The notes beneath the pieces were generated by a model. It saw nothing but the letters and a program-made list of their open reading frames with translations, searched no databases and was not told the DNA's origin. 64,000 bases of DNA from Diplolepis rosae (lineage: Eukaryota > Arthropoda > Insecta > Hymenoptera > Diplolepididae). How positions within the stretch are numbered: position 1 is the first letter of the stretch; every line of letters begins with the position of its first letter. The position numbers were made by a program, and so were the translations under genes. Location: contig JAPYXD010000715.1 in the NCBI GenBank assembly GCA_030998225.1, forward strand, positions 5,956,501 through 6,020,500. Reading direction: 5' to 3'. This document shows, in pieces, positions 34,244 to 44,265 of the stretch.

Positions 34244-34675
34244 CGTTGAAAAATTTGTGTCATCACGAGACTAAAGAGTCGACGATGATACCCAATGAAT
34301 TGAAAGAAGAGTTTTTTGAAATTCTCTTGGCAGGTAAAATACAAGTTATTTGTAAACAGAAATAGGTATTTTGTTATGAATCTCATTTACCCAGATAACA
34401 AAGTGCGCGTATAGTGCGAGCGTTAGCACTCGCACGGGTGCGGATTATGCATCACGCGTGCGTTCACCGCGCCACGCAGATGCGTCATTTATATGCGACG
34501 CATATCGCCGGCACGTAGTGAAATCCGCATTCGTGACGGTGAAAAGCGAGCTTTATGCGTCTCGTATAATTTAAAATTATTTCCAAAATATTGTGTATCT
34601 TTATATGAACGCACCCTTGAATTTTTTTAACGAACTGTCAATGTCAAAACGTTAGTTAATGTCAATATTTTCATC

Positions 34676-36394
34676 ATGCTAAAGTTCACGAACCAGCAAC
34701 GTTTGGAAATTATTAAAAATTACTACCGAAATTCTGAGTCGGTGGTCGCAACTTTAAGAGCGCTTACTCCAAGTTTCGGTCGTAATAATCATCCCACCCG
34801 ACAGGCTGTGCATGCTATAGTGGATAAATTCGAGACCAAATTTACACTATTGGACGTTCCTGTGCCAAAAAGACTTCGTATTGCTCGAAGCGAAGAAATA
34901 ATCGCAGCCGTAAGTGCATCGATTCAAAATGAGCCAAATCAGTCGATTCCACGTCGTACTCAAGAATTGGGCATCGCTCAAACGACACTGTGGCGTATTA
35001 TGCGAAAAGATGTTGGCCTAAATGCTTTCAAGATTAAATTGACTAAAGAATTAAAGTCATTTGATCATTTGAAACACCGAAACTTCTCCGATTGGGCTCT
35101 GTCAACGCTATTGGAAAACTTCACGTAAAAAAAGACGTAAAAAACGACGTCAAAAATGGCATAAAAAATGACGTCAAGAATTGCGATAGTTTTTTACGTC
35201 ATTTTTTACGTCAAGTTTTTCTTTAAGAAGCCTTAAAAATTTATATTTAATCGCCTACTGGATATTGTAATTAAGAAATGCCCATCAGTAAAAGAACTAT
35301 TATATAATGTAATAATTTATTTCGAAGTGGAATGGGCATTCCGTAAAGGAGTGACATAAAAATGTAAGAGGAAAATAAATAGTACAATATTTTATGGTTA
35401 ACTTTAGTTTACTGATTCTATAAGAGTATATTCAATTAAATATAATGAATCGACTATATTTTTCTAATAAGAGTATAAATTAGGTACCACACACAAATAC
35501 TCAGTGCCATTATTTACAACATGCACGCACACTTTTTCAATATCACTTGTCAAAACAACAGATTCTTGGCGTAAAAAATGACGTAAAAAATGACGTAAAA
35601 AACTATTCCAATTCTTGACGTCGTTTTTTACACCATTTTTGACGTCGTTTTTTGCGTCATTTTTGACGTCGTTTTTTACGCCATTTTTGACGTCGTTTTG
35701 TACGTCATTTTTTACGTCATTTTTTACGTCAAGTTTTTCAATAGGGAAAGCTTGAAGAAAATGAAGAATTTGATCGAAAAATCATCTTCAGCGATGAAGC
35801 TCATTTCTGGCTTAATGCCTTTGTTAATAAGCAAAATATGCGTTATTGGTCAGCAACAAACCCAAATATGTTACTTGAGACACCATTGCATCCGCAAAAA
35901 GTGACTGTTTGGTGCGGTTTTCATGCCGGAGGTGTGAGTAGGCCGTATTTTTTCGTGGATGAAAACGACCGTCATGTTACCGTCAATGGAGAGCGCTATC
36001 GTGCTATGTTGGAAGATTATTTGTGGACAGAATTGGATGAACTTGACATCAACGATATATGGTTTCAACAAGACGGTGCCACTAGCCAGTAGCCACACAG
36101 CACGCGTCACAATCGATTTATTGAAACGTAAATTCGGTGAACGTGTTATCTCGAGAAATGTTCCGGTCAAATGGCCGTCTCGTTCATGCGATCTAACGCC
36201 ATTGGATTTATCAAGTCATTGGTCTATGCCAACAAGCCAGCAACTTTAGACGATCTCAAGGCAACATCCAACGCGAAATTGCCAACGTTCCGGTCGAAAT
36301 GTGTGCCAGAGTGGTGGAAAATTGGGTCCACACAGTCGACCGCTGTAAATGGGCTCGTGGTGGTTATATGACCGATATCGAATTTCATTCATAA
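34676..36394 (+). pseudogene. DD41D transposase (split by a MITE and frameshifts)
   Basis: The N-terminal half (34676-35107) is a helix-turn-helix of DUF4817 type (FTNQQRLEIIKNYYRNSESV, TRQAVHAIVDKFE), a second HTH (SIPRRTQELGIAQTTLWRIM), and ends at FSDWAL. The catalytic half resumes at 35745: FDRKIIFSDEAHFWLNAF (first Asp), DIWFQQDGAT (second Asp), SCDLTPLD (third Asp), then ENWVHTVDRCKWARGGY to a stop at 36392. I count 41 residues between the second and third Asp. Both flanks of the MITE align without a gap as WAL+GKLEE. Small frameshifts occur near 36090 and 36225. All three acids remain, but the gene is disrupted. Confidence 0.8.
35108..35744. mobile_element. Foldback MITE with TGACGT arrays
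   Basis: Terminal repeats CTATTGxAAAACTTxACG on both ends in inverse. Near each end lie arrays of a 12-bp half-unit (TTTTTTGACGTC / GACGTxAAAAAx), forming a period of about 24 bp at 35600-35735 and a shorter hairpin array at 35122-35212. The central 330 bp is AT-rich and unrelated. It sits in the DD41D transposase frame; no clear duplication. Confidence 0.75.
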
Positions 36395-37020
36395 CATGTA
36401 ATAACTAAAACTATGATCATGAAAATGACGTGAAAAAAACTGATTATGAACAACCTAGCCCAACCAACAGAAAGAAACGCCATGTTGAAGTTTATTCCAA
36501 CCATGTGATCACGCGGGAATATTATAATGAGATGAAATAAATTGAAAAAAATTTTAAGAATAGAAAAGTAACTCAAACTTTAATTATAAAATATCTAACT
36601 TGTGAACATCCGATATTTAAATATGTCTGTCGATACTGGTAAACTAAAAATATACTTACAAAATTTAAATTTATATTCCAGGAATTTTCCATATTTGCTT
36701 TTTTTTCTGCAGGAAATTATTAACATTAATTATTTAATTATTATTAATATTGAATAAATAAAATATGTGAATAAAGTAAATACAATATTATTTGAATTAT
36801 TAACATAAATTAACATTTTTATTATCAAAAAGGTCTTATATCAATAATATTTGATATATATAAACAGATGCCTATTAAAAAGTGCGAGTCATATGCCTCC
36901 AACGTACGTGCCTGCCACAAAATGCGACGCATATGTACCGCACTGTGCACGCACCGTGTTCCTCGCATGCTGTGCGGGTAACGTGCCTCGCACTATTGTT
37001 ATCTGGGTATCTCTGTGAAA

Positions 37021-37393
37021 AGGAGCTCCAGAAAGCGAGGCTGCAATGCATTTCCATCGCAAAAGACATACTGCCTGTGATATTTCTATTCTTGAGAAAG
37101 ATAATACGCGACATGTAGTTGTAAAAGCATTATTAGATGATACATTCGACGTGAAATGTAAGGAAATTGAAAGTTTGAAGAATAAGTTTTACCATGAAAA
37201 AGTCAATGTGGACAAAGAACAGGCCATACATTTATGCTTATCAACAAGTGAACAATGCAATGACTTGTGGAAGGAGGAAAGAAGGAAACGAATTACAGGA
37301 AGTATTTGCAGAGATGTTTATATGTACACGAAGAATCGTAATCCGATATCGATCACGGAGAGGATTTTTCGTCGGAGATTGTTATCGATGTAA
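37021..37393 (+). pseudogene. YqaJ-nuclease N-terminal part of a SWIM/YqaJ protein
   Basis: Frame starting near 37046 reads HTACDISILEKDNTRH, FYHEKVNVDKEQAIHLCLST, then NDLWKEERRKRITGSICRDV, the conserved start of the YqaJ/lambda-exonuclease-type domain (W-x-x-E-R-x-x-R-I-T-G-S). It ends prematurely after MYTKNRNP, so the catalytic Asp/Glu residues are missing. In insects such proteins often have an upstream SWIM finger, which is found at 32000-32302. Confidence 0.6.
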
Positions 37394-37482
37394 TGTTTTT
37401 TTTGTGCCAAAATTTTTTTAAATTTGTCATTCTTAACGAGATTTCAAAATGAATTCTCATTGCTATGCTACATTAATTTCTT

Positions 37483-37549
37483 CCCTAGCGGACCCGGTTG
37501 AGAGAGAAAGACTGTTCTCTGACCGTTCTCTTAACTGGGTCGACTAGGG
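37483..37549. mobile_element. 67-bp miniature CCCTAGCGGACCC element
   Basis: CCCTAGCGGACCCGGTTGAG at the left, inverse ending in GACTAGGG at the right, and only one pair of GACxGTTCTCT subterminal repeats between. TT lies on both sides (37481-37482, 37550-37551). It is the smallest member of the family seen at 18014-23325 and 21168-21725. Confidence 0.75.
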
Positions 37550-37788
37550 TTTTCATTAAAGAATATTAACAGACTTATATACTCGAGTTTAGTGATCAAA
37601 ATAATGCATACTTTTGTAGAGTAGTCGACAATTTAAATTACAAAGATTGCATTTACACTTATTTTTTTGGGTGCCTAAAATTTATCAGCAGCCAAAATAG
37701 GTTGAGTAAGATTTACACTTCCGGCAATTACAATCATGATGCAATCAGCATGACTTTTCATATTGTGTGGAATTGTCCCCTTTAAAAT

Positions 37789-38585
37789 TTAAAAAATTTT
37801 AAGTCTCTGTATGGTTCTTTCGACGTGAACACGTGCAGCAGCAATCGAAGCAGTTTTTTCTGCTTCTGCATTGGGAAATTGTTTGGTTTTTTTTTAAGAA
37901 AGGAAGCGTTATTAATTTTACGTTGTAAAATGTACATTCTTTCTCGATAAGAAATCCTTTGTCAACCATGATTGCATCATTAGGCAACATAAGTTCCAAT
38001 AGTTTTGATTGATTGAAAATTTGTTTGTCAGACGCACGGCCTCCGTAAGCATTGCTGATATATGTAATTAATTCTGTCGGTGAAATTCCTATCAAAAATT
38101 TGACGGTATGATTAGATTTGTAATGAGAGTAAGTTCTTAAACGACATTGAAGGCATTTCGATTTCTGGAGCGAAATTTCGGTACAATCTAAAACAATACG
38201 CGTTTCGCTGTATTTTTTAAAGCAAGCTGGCATATTTTCCGCTATTTCGCTCTTATTTGGCCAACGCACGACAACGGATAATATATTTGTAAGTTTCAGA
38301 AGAGAGTCGAGGAAATGCGATTTCACAGAAACAGATGATATGCTGAAAAATATTGCGACACTTCAATATGACAAATTCATTTTCAGGATCATAATAGTTA
38401 AAGAATTCGAAGTTTTGCCGACATTTTCGTTTTTTTTTTTGAGAGCCTGGAAGCATTTCTAATTTTTCCATGCATTTTGTCAAAGAATCAAGCAATTGAA
38501 ATGTCGGAATACCCGCCAGAGTATTCAGTTGTTGATCGTTTTTTACTAAATCGAAGACCGTACTTTTCGTATTGTCAAAAGTCAT
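37789..38585 (-). pseudogene. PHIS-type (Harbinger/ISL2EU-like, DDE_Tnp_4) transposase, frameshifted
   Basis: Minus strand. The N-terminal part has FEFFNYYDPENEFVILKCRN; after a frameshift near 38300 the core continues SVVVRWPNKSEIAENMP, TRIVLDCTEISLQKSKCLQC (first Asp), TYISNAYGGRASDKQIF (second Asp), AIMVDKGFLIEKEC, and after a second frameshift near 37850 SIAAARVHVERTIQRLKIF (final Glu), then a stop at 37789. All acids are present but two frame changes and the missing N-terminus make it inactive. The order VLDCTE...YGGRASD...VDKGF...ERTIQR is diagnostic for this group. Confidence 0.8.
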
Positions 38586-38970
38586 ATCATTTGTCTTGCC
38601 CCCACCATAGTCCCCAACAGTTCATGGCTTCTTCCTCGCTCGACTGCCATAGGTTTGTTGAATGAGGAAGACACAATGAGCTCGAGGCATCTATGGTGGG
38701 GGCCGCCAGCTCCCACGTTCTGGGATCACTGCATTGGCGACTATACGTATACACACATACCACAAATTCGTATCGTTCTGCCTGCACTGAAACTTATTTT
38801 CACATCAGGAGCATTGTGAGACTGCTGAAGTGACCCTTCTGAGGTGCTGAAAGTATTTTCCTTTGTGCCTTTCCTATTAAACCTTATTAATCATCCATCC
38901 TTCCGAGCATAAGGTAAGTCAAGGGAAATCATCGAAGGCCGCTTGGCCCTCGCCGGCATTGTTGCGCAAC
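38586..38970. other. LINE leader region with short inverted repeat
   Basis: GCCCCCACCATAG at 38598 and its inverse CTATGGTGGGGGC at about 38693 bracket a 100-base stretch. This leads into the LINE ORF1 start at 38971. No gene of its own. Confidence 0.4.
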
Positions 38971-39895
38971 ATGTCGTCGGAGTCCTTTGACCGCGAGTTC
39001 CTGGATGATGATCCCATGCCCTTGGGCGCCATTCCGTAACTTGATGAAAATGTCATTAATGATTCTCTCGTCAACCTCAGTAGTGAGGCTTTCACGCTTT
39101 CTCAACCAGATGCTAGGAATCATAATAAAAATTCTAACCTCAAAGGCAAACAGATCTAAAAAAAACGCGATTCTACACATATTACCGACTTTATCCCCCC
39201 CCCCCCCCTAATCAACCCAAAATCCCTCACATTTCCAACAAAACAAACCAAATCAATACGAATCTCTTCCTGATAACCGTTACTCAGTGCATAACAAAGG
39301 TCCTTATTTTGTCACGGTAGAACCTGTGAATCAAGTTTCAAAACACCCGATTTTAATTGGTCAGATTCTTCATTCCTCCTTCCCCGGAATCATTAAAAAT
39401 ATCTTTAAATCAAATTTCTCAAGAGTAGATGTTGAGTGCTATGATGGTAAGGGCGCAAATAAAATCGCAGAAAGCAACAAAACTTTAACTATTCAGAACC
39501 TCAAAGCTTTCATTCCCAACTATAGAGTATCAAGAGAAGGCATTATTAGAGATATTCCTCTCGAAATTGAAATTGACGACATAATTAGATACGCATCAAC
39601 AAATCTCAAATGCCCTGTCTTATCAGCTCGTTGATTCCTTTCCAAAAAAGAGTGGAGAATTGACCCCTTCTACCACTATACAAATCAGATTTGACGGACA
39701 GGATGTCCCTGATTAAGTTTATCTTTTCCATCTCCGCACCAAGGTTCAACCTTATATCACACAGTCTAAGATTTGTTTTAATTGCTACAGATTCAGCCAT
39801 GTGGCAAATCAATGCAAGAAACCACGATGTCGTTTTTGCGGAGAAGATGCTCACGAAAGCGAATCCACTTGCCCACTAGTAAAGGGCCCGTACCA
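38971..39895 (+). pseudogene. I-type LINE ORF1 (gag-like) with zinc knuckles
   Basis: Begins ATG with MSSESFDREFLDDDPM, then a run of 14 C at 39195-39208, the central gag domain (39287-39634: GPYFVTVEPVNQVSKHPIL, YRVSREGIIRDIPLEIEIDD), and CCHC knuckles in a shifted frame at about 39762-39880 (ICFNCYRFSHVANQC, CRFCGEDAHESESTC). Several stops and frame changes. The protein would bind the LINE RNA and chaperone nucleic acids. Confidence 0.75.
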
Positions 39896-40274
39896 GTGTT
39901 CGCAGAACGTGGACGTAAACGGCCCCCACAATGAGGAGATTGGAATTCTCCCAGGTAACTCACTCACCTCAGTCCTCTCCTTCTCACCAATCAATCTAAG
40001 ACCATTCCTCTTCCCTACCGCATACTGACTTATCACACTTATCTCTACAACCTCTATCTCATCTTTTGTCTCTTCTGTCACAACTACCTAACCAATTAGC
40101 TGCCATAATGAACCTATTCAATAGTTTAAACCTACCTCTTCCCAATAACCTCAATGCTAACCTAGGTTTTGTTATAAACCGCTAATTATTGAACGTATAA
40201 CTGACCCCCCACTTCTATCTGCTACCCTAAGATTACGCTATTTTGTGCATATTATCTTAATTTGAAAACTAACC

Positions 40275-42155
40275 ATGGTAAAGGACAATCGTTCAAGAAT
40301 TTTGCAATGGAACTGTCATAGCATCCTCCCCTAGAAAGGTTTACTTGAAAGGGTGTCTGTTATCAACAATGGTAACCCCACCAGATTTACTCATCCAAAT
40401 ATGAGGAAATCGGCTATTGATCTAACATTGGTCTCTCCAAACCTTAGATTCATAACAGAATGGTCGACTCCATCAGATAAAATGAGCAGCGATCATTTTC
40501 CGATAAAAATAATCATTGGAATCCCCTTTACCTACTACAATTTTTCCTCTCATAAATACAACCTAAGAGAGTTAATTGGAAAGTCTTTAAGAAACACCTT
40601 GATACTTCCCGTAGGGATAATTTACATTCATTTAAGAGCTCCGAAGAAGTCCTTCATGCTTATGATGATTTTTACGGGAAGGTGGACGAAGCCCTTCATG
40701 CGGCAGATCCCAGACTAGGTGGCACAACTCATGGGAAAAGATCGTATCCAATTTCTTCCCCCTGGTGGAATGAAGAATGTAATAAGCTTTCCCGCACCAG
40801 GCTGGCCAAATTCAAGAAATATCTTGCAGTCTCCAGTTACGAAAATTATCTGGATTCCCAAAAATTTGATGCTCACACTACCAAAAGACTTAAGCAAATA
40901 AAATCCGCTAACTTCAAATCTTTCTGTGAATCCCTCACTTCAAAATCATCAATATCGGAGGTAGGGCCAAAATTCGTGGGTTTCGCCATAGACTTTTGAG
41001 CCCTCCTTCTCCTACGTCCACACCAGCTAATCTGGAAACTCTAGAGCACATGAATGAATACATTCGGAGCTTTTTAACCATGGCAGGTGACACTGGCGGT
41101 GCCGAGATACACTCACTCCCAGAGAACTTCCTTTCTCTGGATCCTATCTATCCCTTCCCCTTTTCATCATCAGTGGGAACCCTTTCTACATCTCCTTCAT
41201 CTTTAAATTCTGACTTTCTCTGCAGCCCGTTTAGCTTTGAGGAGCTGACTTCTGCCTTGGAGAAAACCAAAAGTAGGTCTTCCCCGGGTCTTGACAAAAT
41301 TAGTTTCTGGTATTGAAAAATCTCCCTGAGTCACCTTTAAATCACCTTCTCCATATTTATAACAGTATCTTTGACAGTGGCCAGTTCCCTGACCCTTGGA
41401 GGGACTTTTTAATATTCCTTTTGCCGAAGACAACTCTTAGGAAATTTGACCCAATAGCTCTTGCCTCTTGCTTTTTGAAACTGATGGAAAGATTCATTTT
41501 GAATAGGCTTTATTTTTGGTCGGACAATGAAGGCATTCTCCCGGAATCGCAATTTGGCTTTAGGAAGGATCGATCTTGCTCTGACAATCTGGCAATACTT
41601 TCAGCTGAGTTCTGTTTGGCCTCAGCAGCTAATAAATTCACAGCCTGTTTGTTTTTAGATATCAGTGCTGCGTATGATAATGTCATTCCAAATATACTGT
41701 TACATGATATGCTCCAATTAAGCATTCCAAAAAGAATATGCATCTTCGTTTACAATCTAACGATCAAACGGAAAATCTTTTTTAGGATAAATGGCGAAAA
41801 TAAAGGCCTCCACATTCTGGCTAAGGGACTACCTCAGGGCTGCATCCTTAGTCCAATCTTATATATGATATACACCATCCACATTCATAAAGTCATAGAC
41901 CCAGGTTGCAAAATCCCGGAATATGCGGACGACATTGCCCTTTTTGTAACTTCAGACGATATGGAGGAAGGTGTTCAGATTCTACAACACAGTTTAAACA
42001 GTATAAGCTCTTTTTTTTTTAAATCGTGGACTCTACTTCCCCAACTAAATCCAAACTCATTATCTTTCCCATTCCCTTACAAAATTTACCGGATAACATT
42101 CACAGTCAGCTGGATGGTCATCTCATTGAACCACTAGAGAGTGCTGTATTTCTGG
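40275..42155 (+). pseudogene. I-type LINE ORF2: endonuclease remnant and reverse transcriptase
   Basis: ORF2 begins near 40275 with RSRILQWNCHSI, the start of an APE-type endonuclease. Most of that domain is deleted, resuming with SAIDLTLVSPNLRF and SSDHFPI at its end (40353-40510). The reverse transcriptase lies at 41215-42137: FEELTSALEKTKSRSSPGLD, FGFRKDRSCSDNLAI, FLDISAAYDNV (catalytic Asp), GLPQGCILSPILY, PEYADDIALF (YADD active site). Stops and frame changes at 40720, 41000 and 41315. The coding sequence is cut at 42156-42170 by a Penelope-like element and continues at 44050. Confidence 0.8.
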
Positions 42156-42170
42156 AAATTACCTTTCACT

Positions 42171-44034
42171 TGTAGATTGAGTAGATGATGGCCTTTCTGG
42201 TATTTATTAAGATGTTAAAAGAAGGAAATCAAAAGTTCAGTTTCAAAAATTCCTTTGAAAAAGAAGATTTATTAATTTCCTCATCAAGTCAACGTTTCGA
42301 GTGAAGCTTCATTTCTTATCAAGACTAAAATAAATAATACTACATATAGGTTATTTGAAGATGAAACGTGTAACAAGAATAGCCAAAGACTTTAGTAGAA
42401 AATATCATAAGATGTTACCTTAAACAGTTCGTTGCGAGGATTTCGAATTTATAAAAACTCATTGACAGACATGGCTATACTTTTATCACACGAAAAATAC
42501 CACAATGAAAATTTAAATTTAGTCAAGGAAACCTCAGTTAAAAATGGATATCCATTAACTTTATTCAATGAAAAAATTGCCAATAGATACAAATATCTTC
42601 TAACTAATAAATATCATAACAAAAAATTAGATGAAACTATTGAGTCTAAAGAATTTAAAAAAATAATTACTCTACCTTACATTAATAATTTTCAAGAACA
42701 ATTTCACAGAATATTTAAAAACTCTAATTTACAAATCATTTTTACTTATGACAACACTATTCAGCAAAAAATATTTAAGTCAGTTAAAACACCTACACCT
42801 ACTAAATTTAAATACAACGTAGTTTATAAAATTAAATGTATACAATGCAATAGTTTATATATTGGTCAAACTTGTAGATTTTTACATACTAGAATGTTAG
42901 AACATGACAGATCAATTAAAAATTACAATAGTAATAGTACTGCACTTGCACAACATGCTTATAAATTTAAACATAATTTTGACTTCAAAGAAGTAAAAAT
43001 TTTAGAACATGAACAAAATTTAAAAAAAAGACTGCCTTGAAATGATTCATATCCAAAAAAATAATAACTCAATTAAGTTTAGAACAGATATCGAAAATCT
43101 AAGTGATATTTACTTTAATATTATCCAACTTGCCAAATAACTGTTTACTTTAATATTTTTCAACCTGCTTAATAACTGTGGACCTCATAAATTTTTGAAT
43201 TTAAAAATTTTTCCCGCCTTTTAGCTATACTATCTATCTTAACCTTACATTTCTGTTACTTTTCAAATTAGTCATCATGGACTCTCCATGAAAGTTGTTG
43301 TGACATTTTGAACACATAGATTAATCTTTTACAATGAGTAAGTTTATAAAACTTCATCTTTAAAATTAATTTACATTTCAAATATAATTTTAATATCTTT
43401 TCTTATTAAGTTTTGCTTTGCTGAATATTTCTGTTTTATTTATAGAATCCTAAACAACTTGGATATAAACTTGACCTCTTGGAAGTTAAGTTTACAATTT
43501 TGCACATAACGATGAATTTTTAAAACAATAATCACAACATACTTATAACTGGATTTTTTCTTTAATCTCTTGGCAATTTTTAATCATTTTAAACATGTTT
43601 CCGCAATACTGAAATTGTGATAATAATATGAGGAACTAACTTTATACTTCATTAATCTGTAATCTCTACGAAGCATTATATAATTATGTGACGTCTTTTT
43701 TATAAAAAAAAATCTTCTTATAAATTTGAAATCCTCTCAACGAACTGTTTAAGGTAACATCTTATGATATTTTCTACTAAAGTCTTTGGCTATTTTTGTT
43801 ACACGTTTCATCTTCAAATAACCTATATGTATTATTACTTATTTTAGTCTTGATAAGGAATGAAGCTTCAGTCGAAACGTTGACTTGATGAGGAAATTAA
43901 TAAATCTTCTTTTTCAAAGGAATTTTTGAAACTGAACTTTTGATTTCCTTCTTTTAACATCTTAATAAATACCAGAAAGGCCATCATCTACTCAATCTAC
44001 AATTTTATACTGGTAACAACAAAAATACATTTTC
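42171..44034 (+). mobile_element. Penelope-like element with inverted terminal arms and 15-bp target duplication
   Basis: The 15-bp AAATTACCTTTCACT lies directly on both sides (42156-42170, 44035-44049) and is within the LINE reading frame, so the insertion can be read as a precise event. The ends are long inverse copies (42171-42430 and 43736-44000; for example GATGATGGCCTTTCTGGTAT, CAGTTCGTTG). Inverted LTR-like arms are known for Penelope elements. Between them is only the end of the coding frame (endonuclease), so the element is 5'-truncated with respect to its RT. Confidence 0.88.
42432..43140 (+). pseudogene. GIY-YIG endonuclease part of the Penelope polyprotein
   Basis: The upstream linker (LVKETSVKNGYPLTLFNEKI) leads into FKYNVVYKIKCIQCNSLYIG, then QTCRFLHTRMLEHDRSI. 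This is the GIY-YIG fold with the Penelope-type Cys pair and the conserved Arg and His. A frameshift near 43033 is followed by EMIHIQKNNNSIKFRTDIEN, which supplies the catalytic Glu, and a stop at 43138-43140. The endonuclease nicks the target DNA. The RT that should precede it is absent. Confidence 0.82.
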
Positions 44035-44049
44035 AAATTACCTTTCACT

Positions 44050-44265
44050 GTTCATTATCCTGCAACTTACATCTAAAAAACTTATAGACTCAGGTCTTGC
44101 ATCTCTTGAAGTGCCTGAGTGAACCTGGTGGGGACCCCACCCATGGTTACTACTCATCCTATACCGAGCTTCGGCTAGGGGCACTTTCGATTACGGCTGC
44201 CATTCTTTATCTATAGATAATAAAAACAAATTATACTTAAAGCTCACAAAGTTCACAATATCATA
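44050..44265 (+). pseudogene. I-type LINE ORF2, segment between Penelope and mariner insertions
   Basis: The reading resumes directly after the second 15-bp copy, in a more divergent region (SKKLIDSGLASLEVPEW; STFDYGCHSLSIDNKNKL in a shifted frame), similar to the thumb region of I-type RT proteins. It is cut at 44266 by a mariner element. Confidence 0.55.

Larger units (their letters stand above)
34390..37007 (+). mobile_element. DD41D Tc1/mariner-superfamily transposon with a nested MITE
   Basis: Ends CCCAGATAACAAAG and inverse TATTGTTATCTGGG with TA on both sides (34388-34389, 37008-37009). Subterminal zones are CpG-rich and carry ATGCGACGCATAT at both ends (34494 and 36922). The body encodes a transposase (34676-36394) split by a 637-bp foldback element. 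The whole element lies within a SWIM/YqaJ gene remnant. Confidence 0.8.

Noticed and set aside
35565..35740. CRISPR-like array
   Set aside because: The period-24 units have no unique spacers and include inverted copies; they are part of a foldback transposable element in a eukaryotic genome.
38587..38787. 66-codon minus-strand frame
   Set aside because: Lies across a short inverted repeat in the LINE leader; no resemblance to the transposase just downstream, so not taken as its N-terminus.
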